A stretch of 64,000 nucleotides of DNA from Epilithonimonas caeni DSM 17710 (GCF_000426465.1 NZ_AUFK01000013.1:124001-188000); one strand, 5' to 3'; shown: positions 35,812 to 44,935, counted from the first letter of the stretch. The notes: generated by a model not told the origin, from the letters alone. Program-made: numbers and translations.

Positions 35812-37311
35812 ATGGAATTAGCATTAAAGATATTTCAGTTTGTACTGAGCATCTCTATTCTTGTAACTTTACACGAAATCGGGCACTTTTTGCCAGCGAA
35901 ATGGTTTAAAACCAAAGTAGACAAATTCTTTTTATTCTTTGACCCTTATTTTTCCATCTTCGCCATGAAGAAGATCAATGGAAAATGGCAATATAAATTC
36001 CTTTCCAAAAACCAACCTACTGAAGAAGAGGTGGAAATTGATGGGAAAAAAGTTCTTCAACCAATCGATATTTCTACACTTCCGGAAGATGACTGGAGAA
36101 AGCATGAAGGTGTGAAGTACGGAATCGGCTGGCTTCCTTTCGGAGGTTATGTGAAAATCGCCGGAATGGTGGATGAAAGTATGGACACCGAACAACTGAA
36201 AAAACCGGCGCAACCGTGGGAGTTCCGTGCAAAACCGGCCTGGCAGAGACTGATCATTATGCTTGGTGGTGTAACGGTGAATTTCTTTTTGGCCTGGGCA
36301 ATCTATTCCTCGCTTTCCTATTTCAATGGCGAAACCTATCACGATAATTCGAAGTTCGAAAACGGGATCGCGGTTTCAGAACCAGCACAGCTATTAGGGT
36401 TCAAAAACGGAGACAAAATTTTAAAAATCGACGGCAAACCAGAAGAGAGACTGGAAGATAGTTTCCTCGATATTCTTTTGAGTAATGAAATAACAGTTTT
36501 AAGGGACGGAAAAGAAGTTAATTTTGCTCCGAATGAAGATGGAATTGCGCACATCTTAGGTGCTAATGAAGCTAAAGCTTATATCACTCCAAGATTCCCG
36601 GCCGTAGTTGACAGTTTAGCACCAAATATGCCCGCGATAAAAGCAGGACTGAAGAAAGGGGATAAAATAGTTGGCATTAACGGTGAAAAAATCGAATTCT
36701 ATGACCAGGTTGGTGATATTCTAAAAGCAAGCAAGGGAGGAAAAGTTTCGTTGGATATTGTTAGAAATGATCAAACTTTGAATGTCATTTCAGATGTCAA
36801 CAAAGAAGGAAAAATCGGGTTTACACCAAACTTAAAGCTCGCTCAAAGTTATCTTGACAAAACTGAAGTAACAAAAGATTATACTTTCTTACAAGCGATT
36901 CCAAGAGGCTTTGACAGAAGTATTGCTTCTTTGACAAAGCAGGTTAAGCAGTTCAAGCTTATCTTCCATAAAAAAATACAAGGTTATAAAAAAGTTGGGG
37001 GCCCTATCGCTATTGTCAACAATATGCACGTTGATAAAAGCAAAGACGGAAGCTTGTCCATAAATTGGGAGTTTTTCTGGAGCTTTACAGCTATGTTTTC
37101 GGTTTGGCTGGCTTTCCTTAATCTGATACCGATCCCTGGATTAGATGGCGGCCACGTTCTGTTTACATTATGGGAGATCATTACAAGAAAACCTGTACCG
37201 CAGAAAATATTGGAAAATGCACAAATGGTGGGTGTAATCTTCTTATTAGGGCTTATGGCGTTAATATTTGGAAATGATATAGTTAAGCTGATAGCGCAGG
37301 CTTTGGGCTAA
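35812..37311 (+). CDS. rseP: Site-2 intramembrane zinc protease RseP
   Basis: 499 residues. The catalytic HEIGH is in SILVTLHEIGHFLPAKWF near residue 21, and the second zinc ligand element is NLIPIPGLDGGHVLF (LDG) near 440. Between them lie two PDZ-like regions (VVDSLAPNMPAIKAGLKKGDKIVGINGE marks one). It cleaves anti-sigma factors or signal-peptide remnants inside the membrane. Flavobacterial versions carry a long insert (about 45-110) after the first helix, present here. Monogenic; tRNA-Asn follows. Confidence 0.95.
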   Translation: MELALKIFQFVLSISILVTLHEIGHFLPAKWFKTKVDKFFLFFDPYFSIFAMKKINGKWQYKFLSKNQPTEEEVEIDGKKVLQPIDISTLPEDDWRKHEGVKYGIGWLPFGGYVKIAGMVDESMDTEQLKKPAQPWEFRAKPAWQRLIIMLGGVTVNFFLAWAIYSSLSYFNGETYHDNSKFENGIAVSEPAQLLGFKNGDKILKIDGKPEERLEDSFLDILLSNEITVLRDGKEVNFAPNEDGIAHILGANEAKAYITPRFPAVVDSLAPNMPAIKAGLKKGDKIVGINGEKIEFYDQVGDILKASKGGKVSLDIVRNDQTLNVISDVNKEGKIGFTPNLKLAQSYLDKTEVTKDYTFLQAIPRGFDRSIASLTKQVKQFKLIFHKKIQGYKKVGGPIAIVNNMHVDKSKDGSLSINWEFFWSFTAMFSVWLAFLNLIPIPGLDGGHVLFTLWEIITRKPVPQKILENAQMVGVIFLLGLMALIFGNDIVKLIAQALG

Positions 37312-37340
37312 AAAAATTAAAAAAAGTTTCAAAAAAAGTT

Positions 37341-37370
37341 TTGGAGTTTTTAAAAAAGTTTCTATATTTG
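37341..37370 (+). promoter_or_regulatory. Promoter of tRNA-Asn (-33/-7)
   Basis: TTG at 37341-37343 and TATATTTG at 37363-37370 (matching TAnnTTTG) are 19 bases apart, the expected spacing for the primary Bacteroidota sigma. The tRNA starts 26 bases downstream of the last box. Confidence 0.75.
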
Positions 37371-37396
37371 CACACGCTTAAAGCAAAAAGAAATAT

Positions 37397-37470
37397 TCCT
37401 CTTTAGCTCAGTTGGTTAGAGCATCTGACTGTTAATCAGAGGGTCGCTGGTTCGAGCCCAGCAAGAGGAG
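37397..37470 (+). tRNA. tRNA-Asn (anticodon GTT)
   Basis: 74-nt cloverleaf. Acceptor arms TCCTCTT (37397-37403) and AAGAGGA (37463-37469) pair fully, with discriminator G at 37470. The D arm is GCTCAGTTGGTTAGAGC, the anticodon stem-loop is CTGACTGTTAATCAG with anticodon GTT, and the T arm is GCTGGTTCGAGCCCAGC. CCA is not encoded. A hairpin with T-run follows. Confidence 0.96.
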
Positions 37471-37471
37471 C

Positions 37472-37500
37472 AAAACCATCACAGAAATGTGGTGGTTTTT
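37472..37500 (+). terminator. Intrinsic terminator after tRNA-Asn
   Basis: AAACCATCAC / GTGGTGGTTT stem (one T-G pair) followed by TTTTTGTTTTTT. Confidence 0.8.
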
Positions 37501-37556
37501 GTTTTTTATATCATTTACGTTTATAGATTCGTAAGATGCAATATAATTTATGACAT

Positions 37557-38216
37557 TTAAAATTCAGTAAAGGGTGGCGTCAATTTATTTTGAAAAGAAA
37601 AGAGAACAAGACCTACCTTCGACTTTATGTTAAATCTTTCAAAAAGAGCATTACGATATACATCTACTGATTTAACCGACACATTCATTTCGGATGCGAT
37701 TTGTTCATAAGTAAGTTCTTTCCCATCGCAAACCAAACTAAGGAAATGGAATTCTCTATCAGACAGTTTTATATCTTGAAAATTGTCATTTTTCTTTCCA
37801 TAATTTTTAATCCGCCTAAGAATATCTGTTATATTACTATATCCAACTGAAAGAATATCTTCAATACATACCTTTAGTTCAGTGGCTGTACAATTTTTGT
37901 GTAAAAATCCTCTGGCACCATGCTGATACGCCCTATCAATAATATCTTCTTCCAAATGTTGTGTCAATAAAAGAACTTTATATTCTTCAGCACGTTGTTC
38001 GAGTTTCTCTAAAATTTCTATTCCATTAAGATTGGGCATCGAATAGTCCAAAATAAACAGATCCGGTTTTTCTTTCAAAGGTAGCGAGTCAATAAAAGAC
38101 TGTCCATTTTTAAATTCGTAGATAATTTTAAAGTTTCCCAATTTTTCAATAAGCTCCTTAAGACCTTCTCGGACTATTTGGTGATCATCTATAATTGCAA
38201 TAGTAAAATTTTTCAA
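37557..38216 (-). CDS. LuxR/NarL-family response regulator
   Basis: 219 residues. The receiver domain has acidic cluster DD near residues 10-11 (IIDDHQIVREGL), the phospho-acceptor Asp in LFILDYSMPNLNG near 54 and the switch Thr/Lys region VLLLTQ. The C-terminal ~65 residues form a LuxR helix-turn-helix: KLSDREFHFLSLVCDG, YEQIASEMNVSVKSVDVYRNALFERF. Cognate kinase is the adjacent upstream gene, 14 bases away. Targets are unknown. Confidence 0.93.
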   Translation of the reverse strand: MKNFTIAIIDDHQIVREGLKELIEKLGNFKIIYEFKNGQSFIDSLPLKEKPDLFILDYSMPNLNGIEILEKLEQRAEEYKVLLLTQHLEEDIIDRAYQHGARGFLHKNCTATELKVCIEDILSVGYSNITDILRRIKNYGKKNDNFQDIKLSDREFHFLSLVCDGKELTYEQIASEMNVSVKSVDVYRNALFERFNIKSKVGLVLFSFQNKLTPPFTEF

Positions 38217-38230
38217 ATGATATATTTTTA

Positions 38231-38989
38231 TTAAACTATGTTTTCAAAAATCTGGATAGTTGTTCCTTTTTGTAATTCGCTAAAAACCTTTAATTCCAAA
38301 TTAATGATTTCTGCTCTTTTTTTGAGTGTGTTCAAACCCAATTTATCGTTATTTTGGTTGATGGCGAACCCTTTTCCGTTATCTGTAATTTGTAATAAAA
38401 AAGGATGGAACCTAAGCTCAATATCTACTTTGTCTGCAAAAGAATGCTTTAAAATATTATTAATGATTTCCTGATACATCCTGTACAGAATATGCGAATG
38501 ATCCAAAGCTAGTTCAGAGGAATAAGCTGGATATTTGTATGAAAAATCTATGCTGTGACTCTGTTTAAGATACTCCAGATCTTTTTGGATCCGTTTTTCA
38601 ATGCGTTCTTTATCCGAAAATGATGGGTGTAATCTATGACTTGTGGAACGTACAGATTGTGACAGTTTTGCTAAAGAAGAAGAAAGATTTTCCAATGGAA
38701 CATCAACTTCCGGAAAGTCGAGCTTTAAGTTTTCCACCTGAAAATTGAGAACCGTAATTTGTTGCCCAATATCATCATGAAGGTCGCCAGCAATTGTGGA
38801 TCGGATTTCCTCCTGACTTTCTATGATACTTTTGGTAAGTGTTTTCTGGAAATCAAGGTCTTTTTGATATATACTTTTTTGATAACTTGTTATCTTATAA
38901 ATATGGAGCCTTATCAAAATCACACAGAATAGTACCAGCAAACATACCAGCAATAGTACAATGATGATTCCAAGTGCTATTTTATACAT
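38231..38989 (-). CDS. Sensor histidine kinase, HisKA_3 type
   Basis: 252 residues: one N-terminal transmembrane segment (IALGIIIVLLLVCLLVLFCVILI), a dimerisation/phosphorylation helix with the phospho-His in STIAGDLHDDIGQQIT near residue 75, and the HATPase part with N box around RMYQEIINNILKH, G1 DNGKGFAI and G2 GLNTLKKRAEI. There is no sensor domain between the helix and the kinase core, so the signal must come through the membrane or partners. Its start overlaps the previous gene by eight bases; the response regulator follows. Confidence 0.92.
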   Translation of the reverse strand: MYKIALGIIIVLLLVCLLVLFCVILIRLHIYKITSYQKSIYQKDLDFQKTLTKSIIESQEEIRSTIAGDLHDDIGQQITVLNFQVENLKLDFPEVDVPLENLSSSLAKLSQSVRSTSHRLHPSFSDKERIEKRIQKDLEYLKQSHSIDFSYKYPAYSSELALDHSHILYRMYQEIINNILKHSFADKVDIELRFHPFLLQITDNGKGFAINQNNDKLGLNTLKKRAEIINLELKVFSELQKGTTIQIFENIV

Positions 38990-39587
38990 ATCCCCTATTT
39001 TCTCTATAAATATAACAATTTATCAAAAAATAATAAATAATATTGACAAAATAACAAATAATAACATACAAACTCACATTATCAATGATTTTTATATGAA
39101 ATAGGGATGATGTATCAAAAGCAAACAGTAAACTCATCCCCGTAAAAAACAAAACCGGAGAAGAAAGTATTATATAACTATTGGAAAGGAAAAAACTGAA
39201 ATCTTCCTTCTTCAAATTTTGAAAACTGAAAACAATAAAATTTGAAACGTAGATAAATGTTCCCAAAACAAAGGAATAGTAATTAAGAGATCTTGCACCT
39301 TCTATATAAAGAAAATCAATTAAGCAAAAAATACTATAGAGAGGAATGATATATTTCAATGCTTTTTCCTTATTTACCATTTTGAATAAAAGAAAAAACC
39401 ATAATATAAAATGGATATAGCAGTATAATACCGTAATCTCTATCAAATTATTATTGAAAGAGAAAAATGTTTCTGCAGCTGCATTCAGCAAAAGAATAGA
39501 TAATAAGCCATTATTTCTCTTTTTCAGAAAAATAATGGCCACTAAAAATGTAAGAATTTCTATATAGCTGATAATCGTAAAATCCAT
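38982..39587 (-). CDS. Six- or seven-helix membrane protein of the two-component operon
   Basis: 201 residues, almost wholly hydrophobic with about seven predicted helices (TIISYIEILTFLVAIIFL, ITVLYCYIHFILWFFLLF, YIIPLYSIFCLIDFLYI, YSFVLGTFIYVSNFIVF, YIILSSPVLFFTGMSLLFAF and SLYVIICYFVNIIYYFLIN). It overlaps the kinase start by eight bases, so they are translationally coupled. Since the kinase has no sensor domain of its own, this protein may be the sensory part. I do not recognise its family. Confidence 0.75.
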   Translation of the reverse strand: MDFTIISYIEILTFLVAIIFLKKRNNGLLSILLLNAAAETFFSFNNNLIEITVLYCYIHFILWFFLLFKMVNKEKALKYIIPLYSIFCLIDFLYIEGARSLNYYSFVLGTFIYVSNFIVFSFQNLKKEDFSFFLSNSYIILSSPVLFFTGMSLLFAFDTSSLFHIKIIDNVSLYVIICYFVNIIYYFLINCYIYRENRGYV

Positions 39588-39598
39588 TTGAATTTTAT

Positions 39599-40237
39599 TT
39601 ATTTTCCTGGTGGGATATGTGATAAATTATAGTAAACATATCTATTTCCATTCTTATCCGGCTGTTTAAGTTCTACTGCAAATAGCGCTTCTATGTAATA
39701 GCCGTCTTGTGTCGAGCAGTTATTCCTTTCTCTCAGCTCAGATGCATCTATTTTCTCTTTACCTTTTGTAATTACAAAACGCTTAATATTAGAGTCATTC
39801 AATATATTTTTGAATAGGTCACAATGATAAATAGAAACCCTGTCACCAAACTCACAAAAATCATCAGTCGTTGTGAATTCGAAATCATTTGCAGCTTTAG
39901 TTCTCGGAAAGGTTATTCTGATAAGTTTTTTACCCGAATTATCTGCTTCATTTAAGGCTGCCAGAAGTTTTTGATTTTGTGCCAATGGTAATACCCAATA
40001 ACGACTTTTATTAATATTCAATTCTTTGAGATAAGATGCAACGCATTCTTCAAAAACCTCTTCCTTTATCAGATGTCTTTCCAAAACTGTATCATTATTT
40101 TTCTGTGTTTCTGTTGTAGCAGACAAAGCAGCAATCTTAAAAGTTGGCGGAGCCGGATTTTCATAAGTTTTTTTGAACTTCACGGTAGAGCAATTCCAAA
40201 GGAAGACCAAAAGACAAAGTAAAATTAATTTTCTCAT
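39599..40237 (-). CDS. Lipoprotein of the two-component operon, function unknown
   Basis: 212 residues. Signal MRKLILLCLLVFLWNC gives a lipobox with Cys at residue 16. The mature part has no recognised motif; it is charged with several cysteines (EECVAS, DDFCEFG, YHCDLF, NNCSTQ). It is first in the minus-strand operon, 11 bases before the membrane protein, and may feed a signal to the kinase from the envelope. This is inference from position. Confidence 0.72.
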   Translation of the reverse strand: MRKLILLCLLVFLWNCSTVKFKKTYENPAPPTFKIAALSATTETQKNNDTVLERHLIKEEVFEECVASYLKELNINKSRYWVLPLAQNQKLLAALNEADNSGKKLIRITFPRTKAANDFEFTTTDDFCEFGDRVSIYHCDLFKNILNDSNIKRFVITKGKEKIDASELRERNNCSTQDGYYIEALFAVELKQPDKNGNRYVYYNLSHIPPGK

Positions 40238-40423
40238 AGTTTAATATTTTAATTGTTTAAACAAATTTCTCTGCATTTAATTTTTCTCACAATAGGAAAA
40301 AACCTAATTCTTACTTTCTTTTTCCTAATTCCTTCCAGAAAATCACCCATATAAAAATAGCCTTTTTCGTATTGATTAACAAATACTTAAGAGATTATTT
40401 TTGGACTAACTAAAATATACATT

Positions 40424-41704
40424 ATGAAAACAAAATTATTATTACTGCTTTTGCTTTGGGCTGGAATAGCGCAAGGACAACTTTTTAATATCGCTTTTAC
40501 GAAAGATAGTTTGATTGTAAATAAGAATAATAAAAACGAAGTTATTATTCCTATAGAGATCAATACGCAATTGGGAAAGGAAGATCTATGGAAAGATTAT
40601 ACACTAGGATTTAAAATTGAAAAAAGCTCACTCCCAGCGAGTGATTATGAGATTGATCTCAGTGCAAAGGAATTTTCAAAGATAAGAGACAAGGAAACAT
40701 TGTATGTTAAAATAAAAATGGATTCATTGGTTGATAGGGAAAGACGTTTGATCTTGAGCTTAATTACTAAAGAAAATGACAAAGATGTAGGTGAGCAGAA
40801 TATAAGTGATAGAAAAAAATTCATTCTTATTGTAAAATCTCATATGCCGGAAAATATATCAGAAAATTATAAAGTTCTCTCTTACATAGGTACTAATTTT
40901 GATATGGCGGAAGGAAAAACGAAAGCACAAAATCTTTTTTTTGCCACTAATGTTTTTGTTCCTCCGATAAATGGTAAAAATAGATTTGGTTTTTATCTAA
41001 GCTTATATGGTAATCGAACGATGAGCAGAACTGATTCCACATCATATAGTAACCGTACTATCAAGGTTCAACCAATCACAGATTCAATTTACTTTCGACA
41101 AAGAGGTTCAGGAGCGCTTCTGACAACAACCACATCTGACAATATAGGAGCTTTTTTTAGTCCGCTTATAAAAATAAACAAAAGAGTGGATCATAATTTT
41201 AATCTTTACTATGCTCCATCACTCGAATTTATCTGGAGACGCATCAATTTGCAACGAGTCTTTGGAACACCGACTGTTACAGATACCGTACAATCATCAG
41301 GATATGTTCCAAATACAATTATTCTGGATCAAAATACTAGATCAGAATTTAATGAGTTTGATTTTAATTTGGGATTAATTGGTGTTTTTATGGTCTACGA
41401 GACAAAAGAAGTAAGTGTAAGAGAGCAAAGCTCGGTAGGTTATTTGGCAAGATTTTATAGTGACCCTAGTAAAAAAATAAATTTCAATGCTCTTGGTAGT
41501 GAGGCTTATCCACCAATGGCTAAAAAAGATAAAATCTTTTATTTAGGAAGAGCATGGATAACCGAAGCTGTGACAGGAATTACATTACAAGCAGAAGTAA
41601 GCAATCAGCTTAAAAACTCAAGACCATTTTTCGGAGTAACTCTATCGAAAGCATTCAAATTAGATAAACTTGGGACTGTATTTAAATCATTAATAGATCA
41701 ATAA
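40424..41704 (+). CDS. Secreted protein with C-terminal barrel-like half, function unknown
   Basis: 426 residues, signal peptide MKTKLLLLLLLWAGIAQGQ. The first part (20-140) is charged and may form a beta-sandwich (VNKNNKNEVIIPIEI, DLWKDYTLGFKIEKSSLP). From about 150 on alternation of aromatic and polar residues (RFGFYLSLYGNR, NFNLYYAPSLEFIWRR, FDFNLGLIGVFMVYET, SVGYLARFYS, RPFFGVTLSKAF) looks like outer-membrane strands. The gene is divergent from the two-component operon, so it may be a target. No family recognised. Confidence 0.72.
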   Translation: MKTKLLLLLLLWAGIAQGQLFNIAFTKDSLIVNKNNKNEVIIPIEINTQLGKEDLWKDYTLGFKIEKSSLPASDYEIDLSAKEFSKIRDKETLYVKIKMDSLVDRERRLILSLITKENDKDVGEQNISDRKKFILIVKSHMPENISENYKVLSYIGTNFDMAEGKTKAQNLFFATNVFVPPINGKNRFGFYLSLYGNRTMSRTDSTSYSNRTIKVQPITDSIYFRQRGSGALLTTTTSDNIGAFFSPLIKINKRVDHNFNLYYAPSLEFIWRRINLQRVFGTPTVTDTVQSSGYVPNTIILDQNTRSEFNEFDFNLGLIGVFMVYETKEVSVREQSSVGYLARFYSDPSKKINFNALGSEAYPPMAKKDKIFYLGRAWITEAVTGITLQAEVSNQLKNSRPFFGVTLSKAFKLDKLGTVFKSLIDQ

Positions 41705-41823
41705 GCTTAAACCGCCAAGAAAAATAAAAGATTATTTTTTATTATTTGCAACATTAAAACAAAAATCGGATCAAAGAATTTTTCAAGCAAAAGATTCCGT
41801 TTCATCAATACATTGAATTCATA

Positions 41824-41853
41824 TTGTACTCCATTATTTTATTTTTATTTTTG
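41824..41853 (+). promoter_or_regulatory. Promoter of the C5 methyltransferase gene
   Basis: TTG at 41824-41826 and TATTTTTG at 41846-41853 (TAnnTTTG) are separated by 19 bases. The ATG used is at 41860, six bases after the -7 box, so the transcript would start at or next to the start codon. Confidence 0.6.
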
Positions 41854-41859
41854 TGTACA

Positions 41860-43107
41860 ATGAAAAAGATAAAAGTAATCGAACTTTTTGCCGGCGTTGG
41901 TGGTTTTAGAATCGGTTTACAGAACAGTAACAAAGTTTCTTCCAAAGAGAACTTCGAGATTATCTGGAGCAACCAGTGGGAACCGTCCACAAAATCACAG
42001 CATGCTTCTTTGGTCTATGAATCAAGATTCGGTAAAAAAGGGCATTCTAACCAAGATATTTCCGCTGTCCCAAGCGAGGAGATCCCGGAACATGATATGT
42101 TAGTAGGCGGGTTTCCTTGTCAGGATTATTCGGTAGCAACAACCTTGAAAAATTCTAAAGGCCTGCAAGGCAAAAAGGGTGTTCTCTGGTGGGAGATCTA
42201 TAGAATTTTGGATGAGAAAAAAAACAAACCAAAATTCCTTTTCCTGGAGAATGTGGATAGACTTTTAAAGTCACCAACCGCACAGCGAGGAAGAGATTTC
42301 GCGATCATGCTAAAATGTTTGTCCGACCTTGGATACGCTGTAGAATGGAGGGTCGTCAATGCCGCAGATTATGGGATGCCGCAAAAAAGGAGAAGAATTT
42401 TTATCTTAGGTTATTTGAAAGATTCGGAAATTTATAATTCATTGATAAAAACTCCAGAAATTGATTGGCTTTTGGATGAAGGTGTTTTTGCCAAAACCTT
42501 TGAAGTTGATCAGGTTTCCGACCTCAAAACTTTTGACCTTGATCAAAGTGTGGAAGAAATATCGAGTTCATTTAACAAAGAAAAAGGAGATTCACCTTTT
42601 CAAAATTCCGGAATGATCCTGGATGGCAAGGTGACAACTTTGAAAACCTCTCCGAATTACGAAGGAAAAAGGACCTTGCTAAAAGATATTCTGATTCCTG
42701 TAGATGAAGTTCCGCAAGAATATTTCATTGATGAAAGCGAAATTGATAAATGGAACTATCTGAAAGGTGCCAAAAAAGAAGTGCGACAGTCGGCAGATGG
42801 TTTCTCATATAATTACGGCGAAGGTGCGATGATCTTTCCGGATAATCTGGAAAGTCCGTCCAGGACAATCATCACAGGCGAGGGCGGAAAATCGGCTTCC
42901 CGATTCAAACATGTGGTGAGAACCAGCAAAGGACTAAGGAGATTAACACCGATCGAACTGGAAAGGCTTAATATGTTCCCTGATGATCATACATTGTTGG
43001 AAGGCGTAAGCGATGTTAAACGGGCTTTCTTCATGGGAAATGCCCTGGTTGTGGGAGTGATTGAAAAAGTAGGTGAAACGCTTTTGAAATTTGGTCAAAA
43101 AGGATAG
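41860..43107 (+). CDS. DNA (cytosine-5) methyltransferase
   Basis: About 415 residues from ATG 41860 (a longer reading from 41824 adds a hydrophobic segment that lies in the promoter). C5-MTase motifs are in order: I KVIELFAGVGGFRIGL, IV VGGFPCQDYSVA with catalytic Cys near residue 88, VI FLFLENVDRLLKSP, VIII YGMPQKRRRIFILGY and X near the end (RRLTPIELERLNMFPDD... FFMGNALVVGVIEKVGETL). The target-recognition region lies between VIII and X; specificity is unreadable. It converges with a candidate restriction endonuclease whose end overlaps by 13 bases. Confidence 0.93.
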   Translation: MKKIKVIELFAGVGGFRIGLQNSNKVSSKENFEIIWSNQWEPSTKSQHASLVYESRFGKKGHSNQDISAVPSEEIPEHDMLVGGFPCQDYSVATTLKNSKGLQGKKGVLWWEIYRILDEKKNKPKFLFLENVDRLLKSPTAQRGRDFAIMLKCLSDLGYAVEWRVVNAADYGMPQKRRRIFILGYLKDSEIYNSLIKTPEIDWLLDEGVFAKTFEVDQVSDLKTFDLDQSVEEISSSFNKEKGDSPFQNSGMILDGKVTTLKTSPNYEGKRTLLKDILIPVDEVPQEYFIDESEIDKWNYLKGAKKEVRQSADGFSYNYGEGAMIFPDNLESPSRTIITGEGGKSASRFKHVVRTSKGLRRLTPIELERLNMFPDDHTLLEGVSDVKRAFFMGNALVVGVIEKVGETLLKFGQKG

Positions 43108-43706
43108 ATCTTTTTTGCTGCTCTGATCTCGATGAGCCATTTGAGGTATAACTTAAGGTTCAAAGGTTTTTCATCCTTCTGAACAGAAAAATACAAGCAT
43201 CCTTCTTCCTTTTCTTTAAGGTCGCGAAGAGGGATATTTTTTTCCTGGTCAGAGTTCCTGATCTGTGCATCCAGATCATTCAAAGTATCCCAATCAAGTC
43301 CAATGTTTTCAAGATATGTTCTAAGTTTGTTCGTATTGACACTTGTGATGGAGCAGCTTTTGAAACCCTCTTCGATATTTTGAGTTTTTATTTTTATATC
43401 CGTGATCAGAAAATAATGGTCCGTAATTTTGTTTTCATCAAATAGCCAGCCTTTTTTCCATTGTCCATTTTTAAGATAACTTAGTTCAAAAGTAAATGTT
43501 GGCAAAGAATGACCGAGATAATCGAGTTGCGCTTTTTCATCGATGTAATATTCTTTCACATTATGATCAATGATGAGATCTATACCTTTATTCTGAAGAT
43601 CTGATTCATGGATTCTTCTAAAATCATAATTGAGCTGCGCATAAATTTCATCCAAAAATTGACCTAATAAATATTCTTTATTCAGGTCCTGATCAAATGT
43701 TGACAT
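43095..43706 (-). CDS. Candidate PD-(D/E)XK restriction endonuclease
   Basis: About 203 residues from ATG 43706; a longer reading from 43760 overlaps the glycosyltransferase. The stretch GIDLIIDHNVKEYYIDEKAQ reads as the D...(D/E)xK core of PD-(D/E)XK nucleases: Asp in GID, then D-E-K in IDEKAQ. The N-terminus is helical, with flanking segment YLLGQFLDEIYAQLNYDFRR often seen before the core. It is arranged 3'-to-3' with the C5 methyltransferase and overlaps it by 13 bases, the usual layout of a type II R-M pair. Nuclease call is inference, not recognised by family. Confidence 0.6.
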   Translation of the reverse strand: MSTFDQDLNKEYLLGQFLDEIYAQLNYDFRRIHESDLQNKGIDLIIDHNVKEYYIDEKAQLDYLGHSLPTFTFELSYLKNGQWKKGWLFDENKITDHYFLITDIKIKTQNIEEGFKSCSITSVNTNKLRTYLENIGLDWDTLNDLDAQIRNSDQEKNIPLRDLKEKEEGCLYFSVQKDEKPLNLKLYLKWLIEIRAAKKIYPF

Positions 43707-43729
43707 CGATTTGTGTTTGAATAAAGATA

Positions 43730-44935
43730 CTAATTTTTCCTGTTTTTCTCCTCGATCCACCGGCTCATATATTTTGTCGAATTCAGTTGGTGGTGCTGTA
43801 GAATCTTTCCGAGATAATTTTTGGTTCTGTGATCGTCCAGATTTTCTCTGATTCCAGAGACTCTACTAATGAAAGAATCCGCAAACAAATCTTTCATAAA
43901 CATAGCTTCCAAAATGTGATACCCATTTTCCCGAGCCTTATTCCAAATATTTTCATTCTGATAAAGTTCAGCAGCTTTCTCAACAAAACCTTCATCAGAA
44001 TTTTCTATAAAACCGTTCCAGGGCAGATCTTTGTGCATCGCTTCTGCTCCTGTTGAACTCGTCACATTGGGTAAACCGAATTTCATGCTTTCCCAGAGTT
44101 TCCCTTTCAATCCTGCTCCGAAAGGAATTGGTGCCAGCAGAACTTTCACTTTGTTAAAGATATCTTCTACAGAATCTGCTCTTCCCTTTACCAGAAAACC
44201 TTCTTTCTCATTATGAAGTCCAAAAACCTTCTGACTAGTATAAGCACCATAAATATGAAGCTCAGCTTGCGGGATTTTTTTCTTGATCGATCCCCAGATC
44301 TGTTTCAATTTCAAAACCGTTTGCCAATTGGGTTCATGAAGGAAATTACCGATGCTTACAAAATGTTGTCTTTCTTGAAAAGTAGTTTTATTTTTTTCAA
44401 TTTTTTCAGTCAAAAACGGAATATAAAACAGAATATCAGGATCGATTTTAAATTTATCCGTCAGTAACTGATACTCGAATTCAGAAATAATTAACGACAG
44501 ATCACAACGCAGAATCGAAGCGATCTCTCTCTTGAAAACATCATTTACCAGATCTTCATCACTGATCTCTCTTTTCTCAACAAAAGCTTTTCGTCGCGCT
44601 TCTCTCAGGAAGTGTAAATCCTCTGTATCAATCAATTTGATGGCTTGAGGACAATTCTCGGAAACGCGCCAGCCAAATTGTTCTTCGGTCACATACCGGT
44701 CAAAAAGAACAACGTCCGGATTGAGATTTCTAATCTTCTCATCAAAACTCTCATTATTGATTTCAATCTTCTGAATCTCAATCTTTTCTGAAAATTCGAT
44801 GTTATTTGAGACGGTCAGGAAAGTAATTTTATAATTTGCTTCAGAAAATAGTTTTATCAATTGCATCATCCGATGACCAGCAGCAGTAGATGCAGGTTCA
44901 GGAATCACGAGACCTATAATGACTAGATGTTTCAC
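43730..44935 (-). CDS. Glycosyltransferase (GT4-like)
   Basis: 401 residues, two-lobed. The N-lobe has GLVIPEPASTAAGHRMMQLI (acceptor loop) and later VVLFDRYVTEEQF. The C-lobe has the donor-side motif GAGLKGKLWESMKFGLPNVTSSTGAEAM with the E-x7-E-like arrangement (ESMKFGLPNVTSSTGAE), then the region DEGFVEKAAELYQN. This fits GT4-type glycosyltransferases that use nucleotide-sugar donors. Its product, likely a cell-surface glycan, is not deducible. It lies upstream of the endonuclease but no shared function is implied. Confidence 0.85.
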   Translation of the reverse strand: MKHLVIIGLVIPEPASTAAGHRMMQLIKLFSEANYKITFLTVSNNIEFSEKIEIQKIEINNESFDEKIRNLNPDVVLFDRYVTEEQFGWRVSENCPQAIKLIDTEDLHFLREARRKAFVEKREISDEDLVNDVFKREIASILRCDLSLIISEFEYQLLTDKFKIDPDILFYIPFLTEKIEKNKTTFQERQHFVSIGNFLHEPNWQTVLKLKQIWGSIKKKIPQAELHIYGAYTSQKVFGLHNEKEGFLVKGRADSVEDIFNKVKVLLAPIPFGAGLKGKLWESMKFGLPNVTSSTGAEAMHKDLPWNGFIENSDEGFVEKAAELYQNENIWNKARENGYHILEAMFMKDLFADSFISRVSGIRENLDDHRTKNYLGKILQHHQLNSTKYMSRWIEEKNRKN

